The notes beneath the pieces were generated by a model. It saw only the letters and a program-made list of their open reading frames with translations, made no database searches and was not told the DNA's origin. A DNA stretch of 64,000 bases from Mucilaginibacter sp. GTDB lineage: Bacteria; Bacteroidota; Bacteroidia; Sphingobacteriales; Sphingobacteriaceae. Numbering within the stretch: position 1 is the stretch's first letter; each line of letters begins with the position of its first letter. The translations under genes and the position numbers were made by a program. Shown in pieces: positions 16,384 to 24,495 of the stretch. The stretch covers positions 23,305 to 87,304 of the forward strand of contig JAUCSE010000001.1 in NCBI GenBank assembly GCA_030445275.1, given 5' to 3'.

Positions 16384-17862
16384 TCAATTAACAGGGAGGC
16401 CATCGCTCACAATTTTAGCCGATAACAAACAAAGCGGGATACCCCCACCCGGGTGCACACTTCCCCCGCAAAAGTAAAGATTTTTGATTTTAGACGACCG
16501 GTTGGCATGCCTCAAAAACGCAGCGAACCGGCTGTTGGAACTGGTACCATAAAGTGAACCTTGGTAGGAGGATGTCCCACTTTCAATTCCTCGCGGATCA
16601 AGAATGCTTTCGCAAGTGATCAGCTGACTGATATCCTCGCCCAGCAAGTTGCTCAGTTTTTTCAAAATGCTTTGGCGGGCGGTAGGTATCAGACTATCCC
16701 AATCCTGCCCGGTATTAGCAGGCACATTAATCATGGTGAACCAGTTTTCGCATCCCTCAGGCGCATCATCAGGTTTGTATTTGGAACTGATGTTGAGGTA
16801 AATGGTTGGATCGTGATAAATATCCTTATCCTGCCAGATATGATCAAATTCGGCTTTATAATCAGCACTAAAGAAGATATTATGCAGATCAAGCTGAGCA
16901 AACCGCTTTTTGATACCCCAATAAAATATCAACGCCGAACTACTGCGCTCCTGGCTCAGTATTTTTTTCGGGAACAGCTGCGAATGCTGTTTTAGCAGCC
17001 TGTGATAAGTGAACCAGACATCCATATTAGATACGATGAGATCATCCGATATCACTTCACCTTTAACTTTGATCGCTTTGGCATTTCGTCCCTCCAAAAC
17101 GATCTCATCTACCGGAGAATTATAGTGAAACTGAACCCCTAATGATTCTGCCAGTTTTACCAGGCTGGTAACAATGCTGTACATACCCCCTTCCGGGAAA
17201 TAAGCGCCATAGTGTTGTTCCAGATGAGGTATTACATTGAGTGTGGCAGGTGCGGCGTAAGGATTGGAGCCATTATAGGTGGCATAGCGGTCATAAAACT
17301 GCACCATACGGGTATCCTTAAAAAAGCGCTCATTGGCGCGGTGCATATTGCGAAAGGCATCGATCTGCGGGAATTTTAAAATAGACCGTAAGGTTTCAAA
17401 ATTTAAATAGGTACTGAGCCTGTGCAACGATTTCTCCAGGAAAACATGATTGGTGATGCTGTAAATAGTACTGCTGTTTTTCAGGTATTTTTTAACAGCA
17501 GCTTCCGGTTCGCCCGTCTGTTGAGTGATCTCTTGGGTAAACTTGTCAGCATCGACATAGGCTGTTAGTTTGGTGCCGTCCTCATAAAAATATTGGCAAA
17601 CCACATCCAATTTTTGATATCTGAAAAAATCGGCGGGATTTTTACCTGCGAGGGTGAACAGCTCGTCAACATATTGCGGCATGGTAAACAGGCTTGGCCC
17701 TGCATCAAACCTAAACCCGTCCTGTTCAAACTCAGACAGCTTACCGCCGGGATAATTATTAGCTTCAAAAACCTCAACCTGATAACCTTTTACCGCCAAA
17801 CGGATAGCGGTTGCAATTCCGGCAATCCCGGCACCAATAATCAACGCTTTTTTGGCAGACAT
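16384..17862 (-). CDS. crtD: CrtI-family desaturase, probably CrtD (1-hydroxycarotenoid 3,4-desaturase)
   Basis: FAD-dependent carotenoid desaturase. From ATG 17862 the dinucleotide motif GAGIAG is at residues 10-15, followed by VEVFEANNYPGGK and FDAGPSLFTMP; the C terminus has LYFCGGSVHPGGGIPLC, the family signature. The GSLYGTSSN and AAFLRHAN stretches resemble CrtD rather than phytoene-desaturase CrtI sequences I know; this is memory-based recognition. Pairing with cruF (hydration then 3,4-desaturation of the same psi end) supports that reading. An upstream in-frame ATG at 17907 would only add a non-homologous leader. Phytoene desaturase remains the alternative. Confidence 0.78.
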   Translation of the reverse strand: MSAKKALIIGAGIAGIATAIRLAVKGYQVEVFEANNYPGGKLSEFEQDGFRFDAGPSLFTMPQYVDELFTLAGKNPADFFRYQKLDVVCQYFYEDGTKLTAYVDADKFTQEITQQTGEPEAAVKKYLKNSSTIYSITNHVFLEKSLHRLSTYLNFETLRSILKFPQIDAFRNMHRANERFFKDTRMVQFYDRYATYNGSNPYAAPATLNVIPHLEQHYGAYFPEGGMYSIVTSLVKLAESLGVQFHYNSPVDEIVLEGRNAKAIKVKGEVISDDLIVSNMDVWFTYHRLLKQHSQLFPKKILSQERSSSALIFYWGIKKRFAQLDLHNIFFSADYKAEFDHIWQDKDIYHDPTIYLNISSKYKPDDAPEGCENWFTMINVPANTGQDWDSLIPTARQSILKKLSNLLGEDISQLITCESILDPRGIESGTSSYQGSLYGTSSNSRFAAFLRHANRSSKIKNLYFCGGSVHPGGGIPLCLLSAKIVSDGLPVN

Positions 17863-17895
17863 GAGGGTAAAGATAAAAGCTATTCCACAAAAAAA

Positions 17896-17920
17896 GGGCA
17901 GAATCAATATGATTCTACCC
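17896..17920 (-). terminator. Intrinsic terminator of the DJ-1/PfpI gene
   Basis: An 11-bp stem with one mismatch (GGGCAGAATCA against TGATTCTACCC, 3-nt loop) is followed on the minus strand by a run of T residues. It ends transcripts coming from 18092-18649 before the crtD start. Confidence 0.7.
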
Positions 17921-18060
17921 CCAGTTAGGTTGTTATACTGAGTTTATTAAATTAAAGAGGTATGCTTCGCAGCGTGCTCTTTTGTCAAATTCAGCGTAAA
18001 ACCGCCTAACGTTTTATCCATAGGAGACACATGTAATGTATCTCTACATGTGGTTATCGT

Positions 18061-18083
18061 AGAGACGCATCACATGCGTCTCT
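18061..18083. repeat. Hairpin AGAGACGCAT
   Basis: Perfect 10-bp stem with a CAC loop followed by T residues on the plus strand. A weaker copy-like hairpin with GGAGACACATGTA lies just left (about 18022-18053). They sit directly after the DJ-1/PfpI stop. Confidence 0.6.
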
Positions 18084-18091
18084 TTTTATGT

Positions 18092-18649
18092 CTACATTTC
18101 ATGATGGTGCACACCTTCGCCAATTTCCTCAATAACTTTACGGTTAAATGCATCCAGATCACTTGGCCGTCTGCTGGTCACCAGGCCATTATCGGTCACC
18201 ACTTCCTGGTCAACCCAATCGGCACCGGCGTTTTTAAGGTCGGTTTGCAGGGATGGGTACGAGGTTAGGCGGCGACCCCTGATCAGTCCCGTTTCTATCA
18301 GTAATTGTGGTCCGTGGCATATGGCTGCTACGGGTTTTCCTTCGTCTAAAAATGCCGATGTAAAGGCTACCGCTTCTTTATTCTGTCTTAATTTATCGGG
18401 GTTTAATACACCGCCGGGTAATACCAGCGCGTCATAATCATCCGGACTAACTTCGCTCAACTGCTTATCTACATTGATCGTGATGCCCCAATTGGTTTTA
18501 TCCCATGCTTTAATGGTGCCGCTTTTGGGCGATATCACATGAACGGTTGCTCCGGCTGCTTCCAGCGCTTGTTTAGGGCTTGTTAACTCTACCTGCTCAA
18601 ATCCTTCTTCGGTAAGGATGGCCACTTTTCTGTTACTTAAACTTGCCAT
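18092..18649 (-). CDS. DJ-1/PfpI-family glutamine-amidotransferase-like protein
   Basis: Cytoplasmic member of the class I glutamine amidotransferase-like superfamily, often annotated as general-stress protein, protein deglycase or PfpI-type protease. The nucleophile is Cys111 in AAICHGPQLL, preceded by LVLPGGVLNPDKLR, as in YhbO/PfpI proteins. The length of 185 is normal. The precise substrate is disputed for the family. It is a single gene with its own terminator-like hairpin downstream. Confidence 0.88.
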   Translation of the reverse strand: MASLSNRKVAILTEEGFEQVELTSPKQALEAAGATVHVISPKSGTIKAWDKTNWGITINVDKQLSEVSPDDYDALVLPGGVLNPDKLRQNKEAVAFTSAFLDEGKPVAAICHGPQLLIETGLIRGRRLTSYPSLQTDLKNAGADWVDQEVVTDNGLVTSRRPSDLDAFNRKVIEEIGEGVHHHEM

Positions 18650-18952
18650 AATGAATAATAATTTAATTTTAAATTATAAAAATTAAGTTCTATAATAGGT
18701 ACAGGTGGAATGCCGGATGGTTTTAAGTATTTGAAAATAGGTAGTTAAAGGCTTGGTTTACAGGTTGCCCGGTAATTGATTTACGCGGTCTATGCCGCGT
18801 TGTAGGCTTTTAAAAAGTGTCATACTGAACGCAGTGAAGCATCTATTCTACTACATGCAGGTTTGTGAATAGATCCTTCGTCCCTCAGGATGACAGGATA
18901 GAGAAGGGTAATGATGTTTTTAATTTATAACAGCGTTAAAAACTTTTTACCC
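18650..18952. repeat. Intergenic region with one TGTCAT...ATGACA palindrome
   Basis: This 303-nt gap has AT-rich sequence next to the DJ-1/PfpI start and a palindromic repeat at 18818-18895 (arms with GAAGCATCTATTC). No gene, RNA or clear promoter is recognised. Confidence 0.7.
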
Positions 18953-19858
18953 CTACTTTTTGCCCCCAATGTGCCCCAACGCAAAATTGATAAAATTACT
19001 CGTTAGCCCATAATCCTCGGTTCCTTTTCTTCTGATGAAAAAGAAGTCGCGGGTGATTTTTAAACCTTCGATAGGCACTTCTACCAGTTCACCTTCGGCC
19101 AGTTGACGAATGATGGATGGGCGGGGCATAAAGCCCAGGCATTGATCGGCCAGCAAAAAGTTTTTCAGGGCCTCGGTACCGCCAAGCCTGATCTTTACCG
19201 ATAGATCGGCCGGTTTAATGTGCAATGCTGATAACGACTTTAATACCGCATTCAGCGTACCCGAACCGCGCTCGCGCACGGCCAGCGGCGTTTTAACCAG
19301 TTGTTTTAGTGTAAGTGATTTACCCGCCAGCGGACTTTTTGCCGAGCATACCGGGATCACTTCATCGCTCATAAAAGGCTTGTAGCTTACGGTGGTCAAT
19401 TTATTATCCACCTCGATAATGCCGATATCCACCTCGTGGTTGAGCAGGGCATTCAAGATATATTCGGAATTACGGTTTACCAGCTGCACATCAACGTTAG
19501 CGTATTCGCGCTGAAAGCCAGAGAGTATAGATGGTAAAATATATAAAGCGATGGTAGTACTGGCCCCTAGCCGTAAATGCCCAGCCGCCTGCGACAGGTT
19601 GCTGTGCACCGACAGGTCATATTCAATCTTGCGCTCAATTTCGGTGGCCTGTTGCAGGTATTCGTTCAGTTTATTGCCCGCTTCGGTAAGCAGGATGCTG
19701 TTGCCCTTGCGCTCAAAGAGGGGTACTTTATACTGATCTTCCAGCGCTTTAATGTGTTTGCTGATGGCCGGCTGTGTTACAAACAGCACCTGCGCCGCCT
19801 TGCTGAAACTCAAATTGGCGGCAACTTCCATAAAAACACGGTGAGCAAAGGATATCAT
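18953..19858 (-). CDS. LysR-family transcriptional regulator
   Basis: DNA-binding regulator of 301 residues: an N-terminal winged helix (SFSKAAQVLFVTQPAISKHIKALE at about 17-40) and a periplasmic-binding-like effector domain from about residue 90. The effector is unknown; no divergent target gene is adjacent, and the gene upstream on the same strand is an exported hypothetical 12 nt away, possibly co-transcribed. I do not assign it to a named LysR subgroup. Confidence 0.9.
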   Translation of the reverse strand: MISFAHRVFMEVAANLSFSKAAQVLFVTQPAISKHIKALEDQYKVPLFERKGNSILLTEAGNKLNEYLQQATEIERKIEYDLSVHSNLSQAAGHLRLGASTTIALYILPSILSGFQREYANVDVQLVNRNSEYILNALLNHEVDIGIIEVDNKLTTVSYKPFMSDEVIPVCSAKSPLAGKSLTLKQLVKTPLAVRERGSGTLNAVLKSLSALHIKPADLSVKIRLGGTEALKNFLLADQCLGFMPRPSIIRQLAEGELVEVPIEGLKITRDFFFIRRKGTEDYGLTSNFINFALGHIGGKK

Positions 19859-19870
19859 TTGGCTAAGTTA

Positions 19871-20656
19871 TCATTTTACTTTTTCAAAAAACTTCCCGGT
19901 GAGTTTATAGGTGATAAATTTATGGGTCATTTTTCCGCTATAATCAACCAGGGGTGTTTGAATGGTTTTGACTGCTTTATTAAAATAGATACTCGGAAAT
20001 TTATCCCAATCAACTATCGAAAGTAAATTGTATTCATAATATAGCCTGCTTAATACCGCGGTTGGTGTTTTTATCATTGGGACAGCGCCGTTTAAGGTTC
20101 CGTTTTCAATGGCAAAGGTTCGTATCCCTTGTCCGGCTCTGGTGGGCGAAAAAACCGCGTTATAGGTAGCCAGATAGTACGTTTTATTATTAGCCGCAAA
20201 AGTGTATATTTTAGGGTACCAATAAGCAAGCTTGCCGGGTGGATCCATTTTCAGAAGCGAATAAGTTTGCCCCTTAATTTTATATTGTAGTACATTATCA
20301 AAGTCATACCCTCCCCCGGTCCCTAATTTGGTATCCCATGAATAGGCGCGAAACAAACCATCCTCTGAAGTGGATATAATCAGCAGTTCTTTTACTAAAG
20401 AAGTAAATTTTAGGCTGATGGTAAACGGATATTGCGCGGTGTAATATTTAAGCTTATATGCGAAAATACTGTTCATTTTTTTTAAGGAATCAATGGCTTT
20501 TCCTTCTTTTTTGTGCGCCCCATAATACTTTACCTTTTTAAATACCCTGAGCAAATCGTTTTCTATAGCCTGCGGTGTACTAATAACTTGCGCAAGCAAA
20601 TTTGCCGGGATAAAGCAACAACACCAGAAAATAAAAACGAGCTTAACAACCTTCAT
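19871..20656 (-). CDS. Exported hypothetical protein
   Basis: I do not recognise this family. The 261 residues begin with a signal peptide (hydrophobic stretch to about residue 22, LLAQ cleavage-like end). The mature part is rich in Tyr and Lys with beta-like stretches (YSLLKMDPPGKLAYWYPKIY, KTYYLATYNAV). There is no lipobox and no obvious catalytic motif. It lies 12 nt upstream of the LysR gene on the same strand and may share its transcript. Confidence 0.6.
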   Translation of the reverse strand: MKVVKLVFIFWCCCFIPANLLAQVISTPQAIENDLLRVFKKVKYYGAHKKEGKAIDSLKKMNSIFAYKLKYYTAQYPFTISLKFTSLVKELLIISTSEDGLFRAYSWDTKLGTGGGYDFDNVLQYKIKGQTYSLLKMDPPGKLAYWYPKIYTFAANNKTYYLATYNAVFSPTRAGQGIRTFAIENGTLNGAVPMIKTPTAVLSRLYYEYNLLSIVDWDKFPSIYFNKAVKTIQTPLVDYSGKMTHKFITYKLTGKFFEKVK

Positions 20657-20719
20657 TAATTACAAGTTAAATAAGGATAAAAATAGGGATAATCAATCTG
20701 TTATACCTAAAAAATTAGA

Positions 20720-20814
20720 TGTCATTTCGAACGATAGTGAGAAATCTTATACTACCTGCAATATTCACCTCCTATGAGTATAAGATTTCTCCTCGTACCT
20801 CGTTCGAAATGACA
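20720..20814. repeat. TGTCATTTCGAA...TTCGAAATGACA palindrome
   Basis: Near-symmetrical 95-nt element with AAGATTTCTCCTCGTACC in the right arm. It is the best-preserved copy of this family in the window. Confidence 0.85.
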
Positions 20815-20840
20815 GATAGGGTTGATTAACATTAAATAAA

Positions 20841-20870
20841 AATAGGGATGATCACTTGATCATCCCTATT
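20841..20870 (-). terminator. Intrinsic terminator of asd
   Basis: A perfect 14-bp inverted repeat (AATAGGGATGATCA with its complement, 2-nt centre) followed on the minus strand by TTTTTATTT, 24 nt after the asd stop. Confidence 0.85.
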
Positions 20871-20894
20871 AAAATATTATTTGAATAATTAAAC

Positions 20895-21902
20895 TTATGC
20901 CTCAACCGGCTGACCGATCAGATGAGCAGCTGCCAAGTATTCTGCAATTTGCACGGCATTGGTAGCAGCGCCTTTACGTAGATTGTCTGATACTATCCAG
21001 CAGTTTAAAGTATTTGGCTGGGTTTCATCGCGGCGTAAACGTCCAACAAAAACATCATCCTTATCATGCGCGTCAAGTGGCATTGGGTATTTCAGGTTAG
21101 CAGGATCATCAACCACCACAATACCTGGTGATTTAGCCAATAATGCCCTCAGTTCGTTCAAATCAAAATCGTTAGCGAACTCTACGTTCACTGATTCTGA
21201 GTGACCACCCATAACCGGGATACGAACGGTTGTTGCGGTTACCTGTATGCTCTCATCGCCCATGATCTTTTTGGTTTCCAGGATCATTTTCATTTCCTCC
21301 TTGGTATAACCGTTCTCGGTAAATACATCAATTTGAGGGATAACGTTCAGGTCAATGGTGTAAGGATATACCTTTGGTCCGTCGATACCATTACGCTCAT
21401 TAAATAACTGATCCACAGCTTTAACGCCGGTACCGGTTACCGATTGATAGGTAGAAACAACTACCCGTTTAATTTTATATTTATCATGCAGCGGTTTTAA
21501 GGCCACTACCATTTGTATGGTGGAGCAATTTGGGTTGGCGATGATCTTGTCATCGGCGGTAAGTACATGGGCATTCACTTCAGGAACAACCAGTTTTTTG
21601 GTTGGATCCATGCGCCATGCTGATGAATTATCAATAACAGTTGTACCTGCTGCCGCGAAAAGCGGAGCTTGTTGTAATGAAGTGCTGCCGCCGGCCGAGA
21701 AAATTGCTACGTCCGGCTTCATCTTAATCGCATCCTCAACAGAAACCACCTTATACTGCTTACCCTTAAAAGTAATTTCTTTACCAATACTTTTTTCTGA
21801 AGCTACGGGAATTAATTCTGTAACGGGGAAGTTGCGTTCTGCAAGAACCTGCAACATTTTGGTGCCTACTAATCCTGTAGCACCTACTACTGCGACTTTC
21901 AT
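20895..21902 (-). CDS. asd: Aspartate-semialdehyde dehydrogenase
   Basis: Reduces aspartyl phosphate to the semialdehyde, the branch point to lysine/diaminopimelate, threonine and methionine. From ATG 21902 the NADP site GATGLVG is at 8-14, and the catalytic cysteine is C126 in NPNCSTIQM. GGHSESV near the C terminus holds the active-site histidine. The encoded frame continues upstream by 13 codons, but those residues lack homology, so the inner ATG is chosen, giving 335 residues. It has an intrinsic terminator downstream. Confidence 0.95.
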   Translation of the reverse strand: MKVAVVGATGLVGTKMLQVLAERNFPVTELIPVASEKSIGKEITFKGKQYKVVSVEDAIKMKPDVAIFSAGGSTSLQQAPLFAAAGTTVIDNSSAWRMDPTKKLVVPEVNAHVLTADDKIIANPNCSTIQMVVALKPLHDKYKIKRVVVSTYQSVTGTGVKAVDQLFNERNGIDGPKVYPYTIDLNVIPQIDVFTENGYTKEEMKMILETKKIMGDESIQVTATTVRIPVMGGHSESVNVEFANDFDLNELRALLAKSPGIVVVDDPANLKYPMPLDAHDKDDVFVGRLRRDETQPNTLNCWIVSDNLRKGAATNAVQIAEYLAAAHLIGQPVEA

Positions 21903-22272
21903 TTGTGTTATTTGTTTTTGAATGTATTTAGGCTGCTTCACAGCGGCCTATTTTTAAATTGATTATGTGTTTTAAAGTTAAACTCCAAATATGCACATTT
22001 TTTTGGGTTTTTAGGAGTTAATCTATCTAATTTGTAGTTGATTGGGCGAGCAACCATGTCGCATACCCGCTCTTGGCCGCGGGAAGGCCCATTACTTTTG
22101 TCGCAACGTACGGCGTAGCCCTCTTGAGCACCTATCAAAAAATAAACAACAGCGAAAAACGTAAAAGGGCCCCGCGCCCATAGCGGTATTAAACAAACCC
22201 CACAATAAACTTAATCAACTACCTCAACAGATTTCGCTCAAATTTTTACCTTTGCCAAAACTCAATAATTGC
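21903..22272. other. Divergent intergenic region asd / threonine dehydrogenase
   Basis: 370 nt without a gene. It holds the plus-strand promoter at 22247-22254. About 22045-22135 has GC-richer, partly repetitive sequence that includes GGCCCATTACTTTTGTC, which looks like another dispersed repeat fragment. I see no structured RNA. Confidence 0.5.
22247..22254 (+). promoter_or_regulatory. -7 promoter element of the threonine dehydrogenase gene
   Basis: TACCTTTG exactly fits TAnnTTTG, 18 nt upstream of the ATG at 22273. Confidence 0.65.
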
Positions 22273-23223
22273 ATGAGCGAAAAGATTTTAGTGATAGGCG
22301 CCAACGGCCAGATAGGGACAGAACTGGTTGTTGCTTTGCGAGGGATACACGGGGCCGAAAGTGTGATAGCTTCTGATATTAATGATCCGGGTGATGCTAT
22401 ACGTCACGGCGGTCCGTACGAGTTGGTGAATGTGTTGGATAAGGACAATCTGCACCATATATTTGATAAATACCGGCCAACCCAGGTTTATTTACTGGCA
22501 GCCATACTATCGGCCGTAGGCGAACAAAAACCCAAAATGGCCTGGGATTTGAACATGACCGGCCTGATACATATACTTGATTTCGCGGTGGAGTTTAAAA
22601 CTGCCAAAGTTTTTTGGCCAAGCTCCATAGCGGTGTTTGGTCCTAATTCACCGCAGTTCCATACGCCGCAGTATTGCGTAATGGATCCTAACACGGTTTA
22701 TGGTTTCAGTAAGCTGGCCGGCGAACGCTGGTGCGAGTATTATTTTACCAAATACGGGGTAGATGTACGCAGCATACGTTATCCCGGTTTAATCGGCTGG
22801 CGCTCCAATCCGGGCGGGGGTACTACCGATTATGCGGTGCATATATTTCATGAGGCTTTGAAGAATGGGAAATATAAAAGCTTTCTTTCGGCCAATACCG
22901 CTTTGCCAATGATGTATATGGATGATGCCATCAGGGCTACTATATCATTGATGGATGCACCGGCAGAGCAGCTGACCATACGCTCGTCATATAATCTGGC
23001 GGGTATCAGTTTTACACCAACTGAGTTAGCTGAGGAGATCAAGAAACAGATCCCAGATTTTGAAATAAGCTATGTGGATAATGATCCGCGACAGGCTATT
23101 GCCGACAGCTGGCCAAAATCAATTGATGATAGTTATGCCGAAAGGGATTGGGGCTGGAAAATAGAATATGACCTGGCCACCATGACCAGCGATATGCTAG
23201 CTAACTTGAAAGATAAAGTATAA
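22273..23223 (+). CDS. tdh: SDR-type L-threonine 3-dehydrogenase
   Basis: NAD-dependent epimerase-fold enzyme predicted to oxidise L-threonine to 2-amino-3-ketobutyrate. The Rossmann motif GANGQIG is at 9-15, PSSIAVFGP supplies the Ser/Thr, and the YGFSKLAGE motif holds the Tyr and Lys. RYPGLIGW and GGGTTDYAV match the SDR-type (non-zinc) threonine dehydrogenases known from Flavobacterium and relatives. Start ATG 22273 is chosen over a TTG seven codons upstream because the -7 element overlaps that TTG. The partner enzyme kbl is 18 kb away at 41284. Confidence 0.88.
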   Translation: MSEKILVIGANGQIGTELVVALRGIHGAESVIASDINDPGDAIRHGGPYELVNVLDKDNLHHIFDKYRPTQVYLLAAILSAVGEQKPKMAWDLNMTGLIHILDFAVEFKTAKVFWPSSIAVFGPNSPQFHTPQYCVMDPNTVYGFSKLAGERWCEYYFTKYGVDVRSIRYPGLIGWRSNPGGGTTDYAVHIFHEALKNGKYKSFLSANTALPMMYMDDAIRATISLMDAPAEQLTIRSSYNLAGISFTPTELAEEIKKQIPDFEISYVDNDPRQAIADSWPKSIDDSYAERDWGWKIEYDLATMTSDMLANLKDKV

Positions 23224-23330
23224 AGCCAAAGGCCGAAAGCGTAAAGCAAAAAGCTAAGGGTTTGAAACTTATATAAAACAAATATTATATTCGCTTGGTC
23301 TATAGACTATAGTCCATGGACCATGGACAA
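23224..23330. repeat. Heptad repeats upstream of yebC
   Basis: 23224-23262 consists of GAAAGC/AAAGCAA-type 7-nt units like those inside waaA and at 41149. 23299-23327 has a short palindromic run of TATAGTCCATGGACCATGGA type. Both lie between the dehydrogenase gene and yebC. Confidence 0.65.
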
Positions 23331-23340
23331 AAAATGAATT

Positions 23341-24066
23341 ATGGGAAGAGCATTTGAATTCCGCAAAGAAAGAAAGTTTAAGCGCTGGGCCAAAATGGCA
23401 GTGCAGTTTACCCGTTTAGGGAAAGAGATTGTAATGGCCGTTAAAGCCGGCGGTGGTGATATTAACACCAATTCGCGTTTAAGAACCGCTGTTCAAAACT
23501 CCAAGGCGGTAAACATGCCTAAAGACCGTGTAGAAGCAGCTATAAAAAGGGCAACAAGCCGTGATGAAAAAGATTACGAAGAACTGGTTTACGAAGGATA
23601 TGCACCTTATGGTGTGGCTGTTTTGGTAGAAACTGCTACAGATAATACCAACCGTACCGTGGCCAACGTACGCAGTTACTTTACCAAATATGGCGGCTCA
23701 TTGGGTAAAACCGGGTCGCTTGATTTTATTTTCACCCGCAAATCAGTATTTACTTTTGATCCGGGCGACCGCGATCTGGAAGAACTGGAATTTGAACTGA
23801 TAGATGCCGGTTTGGAAGATCTGTTTGTAGAAGCCGACGAGGAAGGTAAAGATATTGGCGTTATACACACCGCCTTTGAGGATTTTGGCAAGATGCAAAA
23901 AGCATTGGAAGAAGTAGGTGTTGAAGTAAAATCGGCCAAGTTGGAGCGTGTACCGCAATCATTCCATGAAGTAACCGAAGAACAGGTTACCGATATCATG
24001 AAACTGATCGATCGCCTGGAAGAGGATGATGATGTGCAGGCGGTTTACCACAATATGGCAGAGTAA
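23341..24066 (+). CDS. yebC: YebC/PmpR-family protein
   Basis: Cytoplasmic protein of the YebC/TACO1 family, described both as a DNA-binding regulator and as a translation factor helping ribosomes through proline-rich stretches. The 241 residues start MGRAFEFRKERKFKRWAKM and carry the conserved VNMPKDRVEAAIKRA and YEGYAPYGVAVLVE blocks. The acidic C-terminal domain ends in DDDVQAVYHNMAE. Length and order fit the family fully. Confidence 0.95.
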   Translation: MGRAFEFRKERKFKRWAKMAVQFTRLGKEIVMAVKAGGGDINTNSRLRTAVQNSKAVNMPKDRVEAAIKRATSRDEKDYEELVYEGYAPYGVAVLVETATDNTNRTVANVRSYFTKYGGSLGKTGSLDFIFTRKSVFTFDPGDRDLEELEFELIDAGLEDLFVEADEEGKDIGVIHTAFEDFGKMQKALEEVGVEVKSAKLERVPQSFHEVTEEQVTDIMKLIDRLEEDDDVQAVYHNMAE

Positions 24067-24112
24067 TTTTAATTTCGGAAGTCGGATTTTCGATTTCGGA
24101 TTTAAACGAATT

Positions 24113-24192
24113 TGTCATGCTGAACGCAGTGAAGCATCTATTATACACCATACAAATCGGCTAATAGATCCTTCACTGCGTTCAGGATGACA
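24113..24192. repeat. TGTCATGCTGAACG...GTTCAGGATGACA palindrome
   Basis: 80-nt copy of the GAAGCATCTATT family ending 22 nt before the DUF2442 start, within a gap that also has GGATTTTCGATTTCGGATTT-type short repeats. Confidence 0.85.
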
Positions 24193-24214
24193 AAGCAACA
24201 AAAAAGGGGGTCCT

Positions 24215-24430
24215 ATGCCACTATTCAGCTCACGTAAGGAAGAAAAAAAGGTAAAGGTAACTTTTGCCAATGGTCTGCTTTTTGTTGAAAAACCAGATGG
24301 CAAGCAGCAGGCATTTCCGCTGGAATGGTTCCCGAAGCTGATGAATGCCAGTAACGAGGAACGCGAAGACTGGAAACAAACCGATAAAGGCATTCATTTT
24401 AACCAGCTGGATCTGAATGTTGATTTTTAA
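24215..24430 (+). CDS. DUF2442-like small protein
   Basis: A 71-residue protein with a short beta-strand start (VKVTFANGLLFVE) and the arrangement FPLEWFPKLMNAS then IHFNQLDLNVDF, resembling DUF2442 domains, in which a Trp-containing end contacts a partner. The function of the family is unknown; some members pair with toxin- or DUF4160-type genes, but none is adjacent here. The next gene encodes a repetitive Lys/Pro-rich protein 65 nt downstream, so the two may be linked. Confidence 0.7.
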   Translation: MPLFSSRKEEKKVKVTFANGLLFVEKPDGKQQAFPLEWFPKLMNASNEEREDWKQTDKGIHFNQLDLNVDF

Positions 24431-24492
24431 ATAGATATGAGATAAAGAAGGCAGAAAAATAACTGTCTCATATCTCACATCTCAAATCTAAC
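24431..24492. repeat. GATATGAGA / TCTCATATC heptad palindrome
   Basis: The 65-nt gap has GATATGAGA on the left and TCTCATATCTCACATCTCA on the right, forming a stem of 7-nt units similar in style to other gaps in the window. Confidence 0.6.
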
Positions 24493-24495
24493 ATT

